A stretch of 64,000 nt of DNA, taken from Numida meleagris. Its lineage: Eukaryota; Chordata; Aves; Galliformes; Numididae. Positions 24,701 through 38,400 of this stretch are shown piece by piece. The notes beneath the pieces are model-generated. The model made no database searches. It worked only from the letters and a program-made list of their open reading frames with translations, and was not told where the DNA came from. The position numbers were made by a program, and so were the translations under genes. How positions within the stretch are numbered: position 1 is the first letter of the stretch; each line of letters begins with the position of its first letter. The stretch spans positions 30,016,450-30,080,449 of the forward strand of contig NC_034414.1 of NCBI RefSeq assembly GCF_002078875.1, read 5' to 3'.

Positions 24701-27700
24701 GCACTAATGCTCTCCAAGAGGCCTCCCCCTTTCACTTTCCTCATAAGAGGTGATGACAAGCTCCCAGCCCAATTGTCTACACGCATCCTTAAGAGCAGGG
24801 AGCCAGAGATTTAGCTACCTTTCCTGGTTCTGATACTGGGCAAACTGCTTTAAGCTCTCCCCACCCATACAAAACTTTTGTAAAAATCCCTTCTTGGTAA
24901 TACTGGAGCAGCAGTGTTAGTGCTGCTGGGAGATGGCTATAGGCAGGGAGTCTTTCAGCTGTCTTTGGGACTCTGTTGCCAGAAATGGAGATCTGCCTAT
25001 GCCAAGGCTCATCTTGCTAAATCCAGGGCAGCTGAATCAGTTTTGTAAAAGCACACTGGTATTGTCAAGGTCCTGCTTTGAATGTGTTTCTCCAGCTGTA
25101 AAATGTGGATGGAAACACCGAGCCAGCTCTGTAAAGGTCTGCTGAGATTTAAGCTATGTTGGCATTCTCTTCTTCAGTGTCAGTGGAGCTGGCAAACACA
25201 AGGAGAGAGCAGAACGGTTTCTGCTTTTCTTTGAATTGTACAGTAAAACCCAAAACTCTGAGAACAGACCTCATAATTCCCAGCAAGCACACAAGTGGGT
25301 TTAGGTGCTAGTGTGGGAGAGAAAGGAGAGGTTTGGGGGGTTACATAAACAGCACATCTAGAATCTTTTTTTACTCTTCAGATTTACTTCTACACTTCAG
25401 GAGGAGTTTGTACAGCAAATAACAATTTTGTGGTTCTTCTTCAAGACCATTAACTCAATATAAAAATATCAGCATTGTTTTTATTATCTGAAAGAAAGAG
25501 CTCAGAGCTGAGTTTCTGTGCAATGCTCAGTTCATTAAACAATGACTCAGATGAGGTTTTGTGGTGGAGGATTCAGCTTTTCCCTAGCAGTGGGATCAAG
25601 ATGTCCTGTTTCCATGATAATCTACCTTTCATCTCCTTCATGTTGCAAAACTTGTTTTCACCTTGATCCCACACAAACCCGTTAGTTTCTTGCTTTTGTT
25701 ATTATAAATTATTTGCTTTAGAAATGCTGAATCATGACACTGAGGTTAGAGAAAATTGTATTTATATTTAAAGAAAGAATTGTTCCCACATCATCTGAAG
25801 ATTCCCAGACTATTATTTTTGCATGTCCTTACGTTTTATGTTTTGATAAAGTTCAAGTGGCATTTGGTTTGGCCCTCTGCAGAGAGGTGACTTTTACCCT
25901 GCAGATGCTGAATCCCAGCAAAGAATGCCTGCTAACACCACATGGGATGAACCCTGCCCAGGTGAGCACCTCCAGCATGTGCTCACCAGCTCCGCTGCTG
26001 ACTGGCCTCCTCCAAGCCCACCAAGGCCCAGCATCAGCCCAAGCTGTCAATGCCAGCAGAGGCTCATACTGTAGGTGAACAGGACAGGCTGCAGCTCAGA
26101 GAAGCGTTGGATGAGTGCCGTGGCCTGGCCTAGCCCTGTCCCTGAGGTGCCTTTCTGCAGGCTGAACCAGAGCCCACTGAGCAGCCTGGAAGCACAAGTG
26201 AATCGTGGGCAAGGCCACAGTGTGGTTATCACCCACTGTGACCATCAGCGCAAAGGCAACCTCCCCCTCAGCTCCTCACCATAAGTTATGTCCTGGTGAC
26301 TAGATCACAGCTGCTGTGACTCTGTGAATAAAACATGTCTGAGACTGATATATTTTTTTCCCCCCATTTTTTATAGATTTTTATAAATACAAATGTGAGG
26401 CACAGCAAGCTAGTGTAAAACAGTGTGCAACTGTAAAAGCTGTAATTTACATCTTGTTTTGTTCTGCCAGCTTACAGGTGCATGATTCACTACCCTGCCT
26501 ACTGCCTATGGGATGGCTGCAAAGCCAGCACTACTTGCAGATTAACTTGGGTGGGGAGATTCCAGGCAGGTTGCCCATGCTGGTGACACTTTCCAGAGGC
26601 CAGCTGAACCTGAATCAGTTAATTCCCTTTCTCTATGTATTAGACCCAGACTTCTTTCATATTGCTCCTGGTGGTTGAATTTCCCATTTTAGCAACTCTC
26701 TTTTTCTGAAGATGTCAGCAGTGCTCTGTTATTGTGGACTGTGTAAGCCTCAGCACACCTTTAAAATAGGTTTTATCTGCCCATTTTACAGAAGGGCTAG
26801 GTAGTTCTAAGCAGGTATGTGCCAAGCTGTGTCACTGACAGGGATAAAAGTCCATTTTCCTCTCTCTGTTTCTGCAAAGAGGTGTTGTCAGTTTAATCCA
26901 GGCAACTGTGTCAAGGGACAGAGTTTCTCAGCAGGGCAGAGTGAGGGTCTGGGTGTATATGAGAGCCCAAGCTGAGAACCAAATGAATGCTGAAGTGCCC
27001 CATTCCAGGGGCAGAGGAAAATAACTATTTCATATGTAAGTTGCTCTCTATTTTACAGCCCTTCCCGTACTTCCTCACTCCTTCACGGATGGGCTCTCAG
27101 GTAGTGTTAGGCTGCTTTCAGGAACAGCTGTATCGCAGGTGCTCATTTTGATCAGACTGTAAGGAGAAATACTAGAGTCCAGATCTCTGAATTGCTATGG
27201 GACCATGTAATGCAACCACAGCCTTCTCTTCTCCCAGGCTTTACCAATACACCATTCATGCACTTGATGCTTGCTCCTGCTCCATGTGCGAGTCTCTGCC
27301 AGGGTGCTGGGGAGCTGCGTGCATACTGAGAGGCAGGCAGGGGTCCTCACCATGGCTGTGCTCTGCAGTAGCTGCAGGGGCAGAAGCAGATGCCGAAATG
27401 CTGCGAGTGAGGGATTTTGAAGCAGTGCAGGACTAGGGGAGAGAGTGCAGGGTGGGTGAAGCAGGAACCTTTGGGTCCTGTGTTAGCATTAGAAACCTGA
27501 CAGAAAAGGGACAATTGTACAAGGAGTACAATCAGAGAACTGTGTTCTCTGGCTGAGTGTTCTCCCTTCCCAGCTGTGCTGGGGTGGAGGTGAATTTCCA
27601 GTGCAGCGGGAGCACTAACAAGTTAATGTTTAACATTATTATTACCTCATCTTCCAGAGGCTCCTTCTAAACATAACAATTGACGACAGGCTCCTGATAG

Positions 27701-30700
27701 TTTGGAGGAGACCGACCTCAGCTCTAAGACTATGATGAATATGATTTCCCTTCCCCCTCTGTTTTGATTTTCTGCTCTGTTACTCCAGAGCATTGGCTGG
27801 CCATGACCCCTGGCTGCTTTTTCTGTAATTACCAGCTCCTGCCAGATTTACTGTGGAAGTTAATGTCTGTTCCAGCCAAGTCAGCCCCACTGTTATATTG
27901 TACGAGACAGTAACCCCTTCATCACAGGCAGAGCTCGAACAAAACAAAACAAAGAATCAGGAAAAGAGTTTCTAAAGGCTGTGCAGAAGGCCTTACATGC
28001 TTGATGAGGGTGCAGAATTAACATTAGCACTTTCATTACGTAGAAGCAACACCAAAAAGTCTTCCTTGAGGTCTTTCAAATCCTGGGGAGCACATGGGGT
28101 GCATGGTGAGGAAAGAGCACAAAAGAAACAAACTCTAAGGGTTTCTTTTCAGTCCTTTATGCTCCTCTGGGACTTTTCTTCAGAGTCTGTGCATGGTCTG
28201 GTGGGACTTTTTAAAATAAACTAGTATTCTGATGTTTTAAAGTTACTCTTAAATTTGGAAGGATTATTTGTCAGTTATTTTTGCAAGCATTTTTTTTACA
28301 TATTTAAATAAAGCTTGCTAAAAAGGGTAAGATTCAGACTCAGATGGATATCCAGCAGAGGTATGTGTCTCATTGTAGGTCCAGCTGTCAGAAAAAACCT
28401 TGTCTTGTATCCACAGATTTGGCCTGAAGTTCAGCTGATCAGAACGGTTCATGGGCTGCTTTCATTACAGCAGTGCACAGAGCATTTTAAAGTTTTGTAG
28501 AAGATGAAGCATACTTGATATTAGTCAAGGGACACATACAGTTAAAATAAAGTCCAGATTCTGATCAAAATTTGATTTGACTACCTGTGGAATAGTTCCA
28601 TCTAAGCCACAGGAGTTTTGGGTGCAACTCTCGTATATGTAGTCATGATGAATAACCCTAGTATTGCATGCGCCATGCAAGCAGAAGTGGCCAAAACAGC
28701 AGTGAGCAATGTTAGAAGCTTCTAGCCTGGACACAGCTGGAAGTTGATCACAAAGGATCAGAGATCACTCCTGTACTAGCTTGTAGCTGTGACCTGTTAT
28801 CACACATGGGAAGACGCTACCAATAGACCAAGGAAGCTATAACACATTTGCAGCAAATTCTGCTTTAAGGCTCTGCAATTTCTGTCCAAGATTTTGCAGA
28901 CAGATGCACTATGAGTAGTGTAACGTGCAGGGTAAGTCTGGTGTTTCCAGGAAGTACCAGATATGCTGCATGTGCCCCGTACAGTTGTTTGCCTTTTAGG
29001 TATACTGATATTTTGATATATAAGACAGCACACACAGAGAAGACCTATGCATTGGACTTTCTTCATGCAGCTTTTTTAACACAGTGTATGTACACAATAG
29101 TACAAGTTGGGATATTACCTTTCTCATGCACCCCAGAGTGATTCCTGGGAACCTGTCTGAGACTCAGATGTGCAGCAGGGGGCTTTTGACGTGATGGGCC
29201 TTGGAAGAATGTGAAAAATCTATAAAGTTGAAAAGAAAAGAATCCCCAGAGATCCAACTGGAGATATGTGTGGAAAAAGAGCACATGTCTGAAAATGCTA
29301 GATGTATGGGTAGCTCCAGTCTTCACCACAATTTGAATCTGTGGTTTATGGAGGATAACTCAGTGCTGGGGAAAAATATCTCTTTGTTCCTCACCAAAGC
29401 CACCAGAGCCAACTTGAGAGCTTGTGAGACTGAGAGTCTGAGCACTTGGAAGCAGTGGCTCTATGCCTGTTCCCACTGTGGGACAAGGGACATATCAGCA
29501 AAGTGGGGCTGGAAGTAACAGTTAGATACCTGGGGACTAGCACACAACACAGCTTTCAGATAAAAGACTTCGGGGCCAGCCAGCAATCAATTTCTCATTG
29601 CTGATTCTCTATGTCCATGTTTGATGAGAGCCCATCGGCAGCAGCATCCTGGCAGGTATGGACACTGGCTTCTTCTGGGTGGTGTGCTTTGCATGGGGAG
29701 CAGGGAGAGAACCTGTCCATCCAGGTGATGTTTACAATAGATGATAAAACACAAGTGAGACTAAACACAGAGCATCTCTACCAGAATGAGGGGGACGTTA
29801 AGAATGCTCTGATGTTATCTATGACACTCTGGCCTCAGACCTGGCCCAAAAACGTGAGGAAACTCACACACCAGGCTCTCTAAATCCTGATGCAGAGTAT
29901 GGACAGAAAAGGGGACCCTACAGGGGCCTCTCAGTGATGAGGCAGACCTCTCAACTCTTTTCTAGCACATGAGACAACACAGTAGCCTGTCACAGAAGGC
30001 GGGGACGTGTCTGGCAGGCCGGCACTGTGAAAGGCAGGGGTTGTGGCAGGAGGCCATGGCGGCCTGGCCACCTGCCAGCCAGCACAGCTCCTCATCAGGG
30101 ACCTGCCGATCTGCCGCCCCGGATGCGCAGTGTCGCTGCGCACTGCACGCGTGTGTGAGGAATTTATTATCCTCACAGCAGGGAGGCGTGAGATGGGAAT
30201 CAGAGTAGCTGGAAATGCAGGCACCGGCTTTGTGCTTCGTGTGTAAGATGTGGGGATTGTGGCAGATGCTGCAGAGCAGCACTCTGTCAGGCAGTCAAGC
30301 AACCCGTGGTATCAGGGGCTGCCATTGCAGAGCAGGCTGCTGGCCTGGTCAGTCAGGTACTTGCCCCTGTCAACGGCTTATATCTACGTTTCAGAAAGAA
30401 AGGAAGATCTCCTAAGTGTATCTGGCCAGGGATGCAGTGCTGTGGTTACCTTTCCACATCAGGAAGGTATTCAGTGTTGTGGTGTCCATCCCTTCTCACC
30501 TCTTGAGTTTAATGGGCATTGACCCAAACTGAATCACAGAACATGAGGGAGACTGAAGCTGAAACCAGCCCCAGCCGCACGCTTCTCCTCTGTTAGTGGG
30601 GATGGCATGGGGATGCCCGTGCACTGAACCCTGGGTAGTAAAAGGAAGGAGCAGAGCCTCTGCAAAGAGCTTCATGCCCATCATGAGGGAAGGCCTCACC

Positions 30701-31708
30701 TCTCAGGGCCTCCCCACAGATACAATGCTAGTTCCTTAACGTGTGGTAATCTGGTACCTCCTAACATGTATTTTTGTATTAGGAATACTACAGAATAGAT
30801 GAATGTGTTACAGGCCATTTGCAACATCTTTATGTAATGAAGAAGATTTTAAAGCAGTATCCAGTAGTTGCAGCCTGGCCTAACCTCAGGTATTCAAATA
30901 ATTTAAAATCTTCAGATTCATAATTCTAGCAGAACTGGATTTATAAAAAAATAGAATTAGACTCTCTTAATTTCTATATACCTTCTTGAAAAGGTACTTT
31001 CAACCTATACTGAAAGGTGAAATATATTGGCAGCATCTTTTTAAGTACCTTCAGGTGCAAGTAGGTGTGCTGCGAGATCTCAAAGGAGGGCAGGAATGGG
31101 AGGTCCTGTTGCTCCTCTTTATGACGCAGACTAGAATTCGCTGCTGAATTTGAGTTGGACTTCAGTTTTCTTTTGAGTTTGAGTAACAATTTTTATAGTT
31201 ACAGCCAGGGACAAGAAATTTTTGTGTCTGTAAAACCAATGATAAGGAAGTAGAATTTGTCAGTTTGAAAATGGAAGGACTATGCTTATATTGATCTGCT
31301 GGTCAACAGTTATCTTTATGTGGAGTGTTTATTATTGATCATCAGGTATACTGGAGAGTCTACAGTGAAACATGCCCTATCATAAACACTGTCAGCTATC
31401 TGGTGATCAGGCTGTGGGTTTTTCTTGTGGAGATTAGGCTTAAGACAAACCCAGCATCAGAACAAAAGCTTTGTCAGAAGGAAGGGGGTTTGCAGCATAT
31501 GAAGTTGGTTTTGATTCATTCCCGAGCTCAGATGTTGCTTTGGGAAATGTATTCTCTTCAGGTCTCTCACTCTGACTCTATAAACAGAGGCAGTGACTTG
31601 CATTTGGAGGCACTAAAAGTGATTTAAATGATTCTGCCTGGGATTTTTGCCAAGCAGCACCTCCTTCTGTTTGCTGTGGGGGCTTTTCTGCCCTCCCCTT
31701 GTGAGTTG

Positions 31709-31724
31709 TTTTTTTTTTTTTTTT
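31709..31724. repeat. Poly-T tract, 16 T
   Basis: Sixteen consecutive T with no retroposed sequence recognisable beside them. Confidence 0.85.
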
Positions 31725-32089
31725 CCCTTCCATGCAAAAATTTTTGAGACTATCCTTTGAGACAGTCTCTTTCTCTGAAACAGAAGAAAAAAGTTTGCAT
31801 CTCCAGATGGACAGCTGCTCCCCATGCCTTTTGATGTTGCTTTTATCTGCCAGGCCAGTGCTCTCTCACCCTCTCCCCGCCCCCGGAGGCAGTTTCCATG
31901 GGGTCTCAGGGGAGCTTTGTCTCTCACATGTGTTTAAAGAGAAATGTGGAGCTGACACAAAGGCTCCACGGCTCGACCTTTCGCCCTCCACAGTTATGAG
32001 GGCCATAAAGCTCAAGTCCCTGGTAACAGTGCCGATGACCAGGGCAGCTCTGGACGCAGACAGAGCTCTTCTGGCACAAAATTGTTTAA

Positions 32090-32099
32090 CTAAAAATAG
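32090..32099. promoter_or_regulatory. MEF2 consensus site
   Basis: CTAAAAATAG is an exact match to the YTAWWWWTAR MEF2 consensus. It lies in a dense non-coding stretch (about 31940-32160) that also has GCCATAAA, AAACAAT and TTTTATTT elements, so it is a candidate enhancer. Confidence 0.3.
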
Positions 32100-32621
32100 T
32101 TCTAGGGAGGAAAATAAAAGGTTGTGCAAACTAAACAATGTCTTTTATTTCCTTATTTGGTGTTACTGGTAGTAGGATGAATTTCTTCAGTACAGCCAGA
32201 GGCAAATGGCTTCATTGCATTTAATATCGGATTTGAAATGCGTCAGGCACAGATGAAAAGCGGCACCCGTGAGGTGCAGGGGAAGCAAGCACAGAATGGC
32301 TGGGCTACCAACACAGAGGAGGAAGGCAGGACTGCCCTGCAGAGCTCAGCTGGGCCTGGGGACTCAGCCTGTGGGCAGCAAGCCTCTAGGCACTGTGTGG
32401 GGACGGCTGCTTCTTCTCCCTGGGGAGGGGAACCCCCAAACTGGGCAGAGGCAGGGAGCAGCTTCATCAGCCAACCACCAACGTTAGCCTCAAGTCTTGC
32501 AAAAGTTCAGAGGAGGGCATCGCTTTTCTCCCATTGCTCACAGCTGTGAAACCTCTCACAGAGGTAGGTGTCCAAGCTGGATATCTCCAATCATGATTGA
32601 GACAATAGCTGGGCAATCATC

Positions 32622-32642
32622 TTTTTTTTTTTTTTTTTTTTT
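32622..32642. repeat. Poly-T tract, 21 T
   Basis: Twenty-one consecutive T. A separate A/G-only tract follows at 32769-32801. Neither is attached to a recognisable retroposon. Confidence 0.85.
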
Positions 32643-35600
32643 GTAATCACCATTCAGGCTAGCTAGTAACAGATGTTGGATCCAGGTGGGCCACATTAGA
32701 GGAAAAAAGGTTTTTCCTGCTGAAGTTGTTGTCTACAGCCTGAAATGAGGCAGGCATGGAATGAAGGTGGAGAGAGAGAAAAAAAAAGAAAAAGAAAAAG
32801 GTAAAAATCTCACCTGATTCTCTTGCCTCCTGCTGTGTGTATTTATTCGCAGGAGAGTTGTGGGAACATTGAGTTCCTATGCATAAGCTATTAGAAGTAG
32901 AATATTTTCAACAGGAGAGTGACTTGCCTGGAATATCTGTTGCCCAAATGATAAAGCTGCTTTCCTTAAAGGTGCCAGATACCAGAACAAAAATTTGGAG
33001 GTGGGCTGTTCGTTTGAGGAAGATGTACTGTTTGAGTACTGGGTGCAATAAAGGGCAGGTAACTATGAAGCCTTGTTCCCTGTTTTTCTTTTGTCCAGAT
33101 TAAGCTTGCTGCAGTGTGGCCTGGCCATTCAGACAGTGTAGGCGGTGTGGGGAAATGCTGCTGAGCAGGGGGGTTGACTCTGTGTATTAAGGCACTGAGC
33201 AGGACTTTCAAAATCTCTACTGCATCTCAGTGTTGTGAGAAAATGCCTTGTTTCCTTTGTGAGCGGGTTGTTTGGGAGCAGAGGACACCTGTTACCTATG
33301 TGTTTGTAGGTATATTGTCTCGATAGGGTTCTTAACAAGGCATAGGTCTGTGGCAGTAATAAGACATTTCCCACGAATCTTTCCACAAACTTTTGTTCAT
33401 CCATAACAGATAAACAGGGCCACTTGCTGTGCAATAGGGGGTAGGTTTTTTTCTTATTCACAAAAGAACTCAAGGGACTTTTAGGTTAAATAAAACAAAG
33501 CCAAGAAAGGGGGAAAAATCAAGTCTTCAAAAGAAAGAAAAACCTTGGTGATTTATGCTGAGGTTGTTATTTTGTTTGTTTGGGTTCTTTTGTTGTTGTT
33601 TTTTTTAGACCAAAATACAGCTACTGTTAGAGAATTCTTGCACTAAAAGGAACAGAAGGAAAACACAGCCAGCATCTCTTTCTGCTGACAGGTTCTCTTG
33701 CCCCAGTATCTTTCTGCATGAAGTGAGCAGCTTAGTGTGTAAACACCAAAGCTCCCTGTGAAACAACGCACCAACAACTGCATGCAGTAATTCTTGGCAT
33801 AGTTGTGTTTGTCCGCCTGACTTGCATGATAAGGTGTGTATGTGCACTCTCATTTTATTTCCTATAAGACTTCTTTTTTTTCCAGAAAGTTGCAAACCTA
33901 AAGATAACAGTGCAGACTTTCTGAAAAGTGTGGTTTACACTGAAATCCTTGGCTTAAAAATGTTGCCTGGAGGAGAAAAATCTCAGTCAGCCCCAAGGCT
34001 GATGATTTGGCTCATGAGCTGGTTGTCACTCTGTGACCATGCTGGGGGAAGGAAAGGTGCAAATAAGAAGTGAACAGGACAAGCGTTTCTTTGGCTCTGT
34101 TCATCCTTTGGTGGTATACGAGCCTTCAGGGGATCACACGACTGGAATACAGTAAAACAACCCTACAGCTCTCCTAAATCATATCACCTTGTAGAATCAG
34201 TGAACGCAATCTCTTCCCTCCCATACATCACCCTTACACCAGACAGATCTTGAATGCAGAGCTGAGTTGAGCTTCTCTAACTGCATCCAGTGCATGCACC
34301 TGAGGTTAATAGCAGATGATCCTAATCACAGCTCCCACAGCCCCAGGCTAGCTGATAACTCTCTATTCTGACTGCTGACGCCGGTAATTTTCTCATTCCT
34401 GAGAAGGAGAGATATTATGAACCATGGTTTCTTAGCAGTTGGGACAAAAATAGTTGTCTTCTTGCACAAAGGGTTCAGATAGCAAACTACAGGAGCAGCA
34501 GTGATTGAGCAGCCAAGCTACAGGGCTGGGAAAGTTTTGCATTGCATATCTGGCTCCACCACAGGCCTGCTCTTAGTGACCTTAGGGAAATAGTTATTAA
34601 AGGCCTCACAGCTTCACTTTCTAACTCGGGGGGGGGAAGAAAAAAAAGATAATAGCAGGCACTGATTCTGGAATGATATTGTAAGGATAAATTATTGAGT
34701 GCTTCTAATATGCTTTAATTTTTCCAAAGAAAGGTGGGATGTCGTGTAAGTAGTTGGGAAGAAAACTTTGCTGAAGCTACTTCAGCAGTTATACTGCTTC
34801 TGCAGCAGCCCTTCAGGCTGTGCTACCACCGAAGGGCAGCCTTGTGAACTCTCCACTTACACTTTAAAACCTCTACACGGGCAGCAGCAGAGTCACAGAT
34901 GCAGCTGCAAGAAGAAACCACACACCACAGTTGTGCAGGTGCGTGTGGGCCCCAGTGGGAAAGAATATTAACTATTTCCTGGTAATAGGAACACAGAGGT
35001 CCTTCGCACTTGTGAAATAATCTCAGCACAGTTCCAGGACACGGTCTGTGTGGGAAGCTGCTATCCAATTGATACACACACAACTGTGCTTAACAAGTCC
35101 TAGCTTACACGACTGCAGACTAAATATTCTGGGTTCTCTTTTGAATTCAACTAACTTTGTGCATTGTATGCCCTGTAGTTTCAGTGTGGTAGGAAAAGCT
35201 TCCATGCTAAGATTTCCATCAGTGCTAGTTCAAACCTTTGTGTTTGGAAGGAATAGCTGATATTTACCAGGGTATTTGCAAGATCAGATGTATTTCATAA
35301 GCTAATCCTGTTATTTTCATCTGTTATTGACAAAAATTTGCGGTAGGATCATTCTTTGTGCCCAAAAGGTAGGCAGGAGTTAGAATAAGACTTCATAATT
35401 CATTCTTTAAAAGTTCTGTCTTTTTGGAATGAAATTGTGTGTTACGATTCTCTCTAATATATTCTTTAATTACAATTATTGTCTGAAATTGAAACTGCAT
35501 GATTGTTTGCAAAAGTAACAAGGCATGTTTCCCTTCCCTGAAATGACTGTAGTGAGAATCAGGCTTCCCGTATGAATGTGTATGTAAACTATATCTTGAA

Positions 35601-38366
35601 ATCATTTGCTTTGAAATTACTTCCAGTTATCTAGTTTTCTGAAACATTAAGATGCAAATTTAGGCAAAGTCGGATTTTTTTTATACGCTGATTATCTGTG
35701 AACTTGGTAGGATTGGCTGAGCTGAAGCTGCCGCAGAAGATAATGATGTTCTACTGAAACACAGCAATACTTTAGAGAGCCCTGATGACGATAATGCATT
35801 GAAATAACAACATGTGGCATGGCAATCCACCCACACATCATAATGCATCACACCAGAAATGTCACGATGTGCTGATGGTTAAGTTTCTCTTCTGAAATCA
35901 CAAAGCTTTCAGTGCCTGCTGCACCGCTCACAACAAACTGAGCTGTTTTGTTTCACATCTTTGACTGGTTTCATCTGTACCCAGCATCTTTCTTATTTGA
36001 GGTGGTGTTCCTTAAGCATTTTAAAAATGAAATTCAGAAAAATATTTACCTATCCAAGTTTCTGTTCTAACAGAACCCCTCCTTAACAGTAGGAGGCTGT
36101 AAAACTGAGCAGAAAATCGAATAAGAAAGAAGTATGGCACCTGATTTTCATCCTTCTTGCTTTCAGGCAGAACAGAAACTAGCCTCTGTTTTTCAATTCT
36201 GTTGGAAATACAGCTTCAGTTACTTTTCCAAATGTCTTTGAACTTGCATGCTTAAAAACTTAGATTTGGCAAAAGTTTTAGCAAAAGTTTAGAGTAGTAG
36301 CTGGTTGGAATGACAGCAAATGCTGAACTTTATCTTCCCCCTATGTTATGATAGCAGAATAGTTATGAGAAGGTTTTTTTTGCCTTCTTGACAAATAAGA
36401 CAACTCAGTTGCAATAACTTACTTACCTTCAGGAGTTTCTGCTGCTAAAGCAAAGATGAAAAAAACTTAGGAAATATTGCTTGCATGAATCAGGCTAAAT
36501 CCAAATAATGCCTGTCTGTCTATATTTAGGTTTGGAGCTGACAGAGCTGTGGTGGCTATACCCTAAATTACAAGTCTGAGAACTTCAGCTGCTGCTTAAC
36601 TCTGCAAATACCTGCATTCAATAGGTACTTCAACTCTTAACATCAAAAAATCCTATTTAAGCACTCTTAAAGTTCTATTACTACATGTGCTTACCAGCAC
36701 TTCAGTGTTTGTAGGTCAGACAAGCGTGATTTCTACCCACATTAAAAGTCAATGGAGATCCAGAAACTAAAATGATGTCCTCTTTGCCCTTCCTTCCTTT
36801 TTCTTCTTGGATTCCACATGATATTGATGATCCTTGCTGCTCTTTCCTTCTTCCCCCATAGTAACAGTGATAGTTCTGATCATGTGTTTTTACACAACAG
36901 CTTGGTGGTTGCAGCAGTCTTCCCAGGATATACATTAGATATGTCAAAGTAAGTGACAGTCTTAACATGATTAAGTCCATTAAGATTTCTTCCATCCTTA
37001 TCAAGAGGAGTGCTGTCCTGCTCTTGTTTCATATTCCCAAAATACTGGGGAGACAGACTTAATTCCCTTTCTGAAGGGCTTGAAATTCACATTTTCCTGC
37101 TCTCTGGGATGTGTTCTAATGATTAGGGAAGAGGCTGCGGTAGGACATATCTCCCTGTGTAGGTCTTCCAGCAGGCAAGGGGAAGACAACTGGATTTGCT
37201 GTGTTAGAGAGAAGAGTTGCCATGGCTGTGATCCCTACTGATGAGGGCACTTGCTTAGCTGAAGCCTTGGCTTCCTCACCCTGCCTGAGGACTGTTATTA
37301 GTATAAACAGCTCCTGCATGAGAACCTACGCAGCCCTGAAATCAGCATATGGAGCCCAGTGTGTCCCTAACCATGTGAGTGCAGACTAAACAGAGTTACC
37401 TACTTTTCCTCTGGTCCAACTAATTTCTAATGCTTTCCTGAACTTGTCGTCTCATCAAGAGGGACTGGGAGTACTTGGGTACTGTGAAATCTTGTCTAGT
37501 GGCCAGAGCACTCTCTAAGCACCCGTGGCTTTATTGATGAGGTGGAGGTGTAGTAAAGAGCAACAGCAGGTGCATGTCATACTTCTGGCTAACCGCACCT
37601 GCTAATACATAATACACTCATGAATTATGTGATGGTGGCCGTGTAGCTGTGCACCGCTTATTTCCCTCTATGTTTAGTTCAGACCTGTGCCTGGTCCTGC
37701 CTCTTAAGAGGTTTGAACCTCCTCAGGGTTCTGGCTTCTTCCCCATGGGACTGAAAACAAGGTGTCACGGAGCCTGGCCCCACAGTACATGAGTTCCTCC
37801 TCTGCGCCCAGCAGAGCCACCACTTCCTCCAGCATGGCTGGTACACACATGAAAGTAGATGTGACTCAGTGCAAAGTCTTCTTAGGGAAAGGGCTCAGGA
37901 ACTTCCTGCACAGACACAGGCTGTGCCTCCTCTTTGTAAGCTCTCACAGGGGAAATGGAAGAAGAGAAACGCTGAGGGTGGGAAATAAGACCGTGTTTTC
38001 ATTTCCTCTTTCTTGTTTGTTACTTGGTCCTTCTCTAGTAAAAGAAAAAAAATACAACAACAAAACCCCAGCTGCACCTGTTTTTTTCACAAAATGTTCT
38101 TGTGCACTCGTTCACCTCTTGGTAGGACTGAACTCCAGAAAATACAGTGCACTCTCTCTTTAAGAAAGCCTGCTCTCTGCCCAGCTGTTGACTTGCCTGA
38201 AGGTGAGACCTCTACTTAAATTCATGGCTCCAGCTGTCAAAAGCAAAGAAAAGCAGCTTTTCCTTGGCGGCTCTCTGCTTTGGGTAGAATTTGACATCTT
38301 CCTCAGTCAGCAGAATTTAATCAGCATCGAGTGCCCACAGCCTCCCAGCTCCACCACAACCCGGCT

Positions 38367-38400
38367 GGGGGGGGAGCCAGACCTGGGGAGGAGAAGGGGG
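38367..38400 (+). other. G-rich patch with G-quadruplex potential
   Basis: Runs of 8, 4 and 5 G are separated by spacers of about 10 and 7 bases. The 8-G run can supply two tracts, so a four-tract quadruplex is possible on this strand, although the loops are long. Confidence 0.35.

Larger units (their letters stand above)
20856..32621. other. Gene-free interval, middle part
   Basis: Intergenic DNA with no gene I can support. It holds a short GC- and CpG-rich patch (about 21165-21325), a cluster of FOX, SOX and homeodomain-like motifs just downstream (about 21660-21830), a CpG-containing inverted repeat at 30124-30142, a T16 tract at 31709-31724, and a MEF2-consensus site at 32090-32099. Short ORFs in the GC-rich patches are composition artefacts. 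Confidence 0.55.

Noticed and set aside
32622..32642. Poly-T tracts as tails of processed pseudogenes (also at 3560, 31709 and 39789)
   Set aside because: No gene-like sequence follows any of them, and no target duplications were seen.
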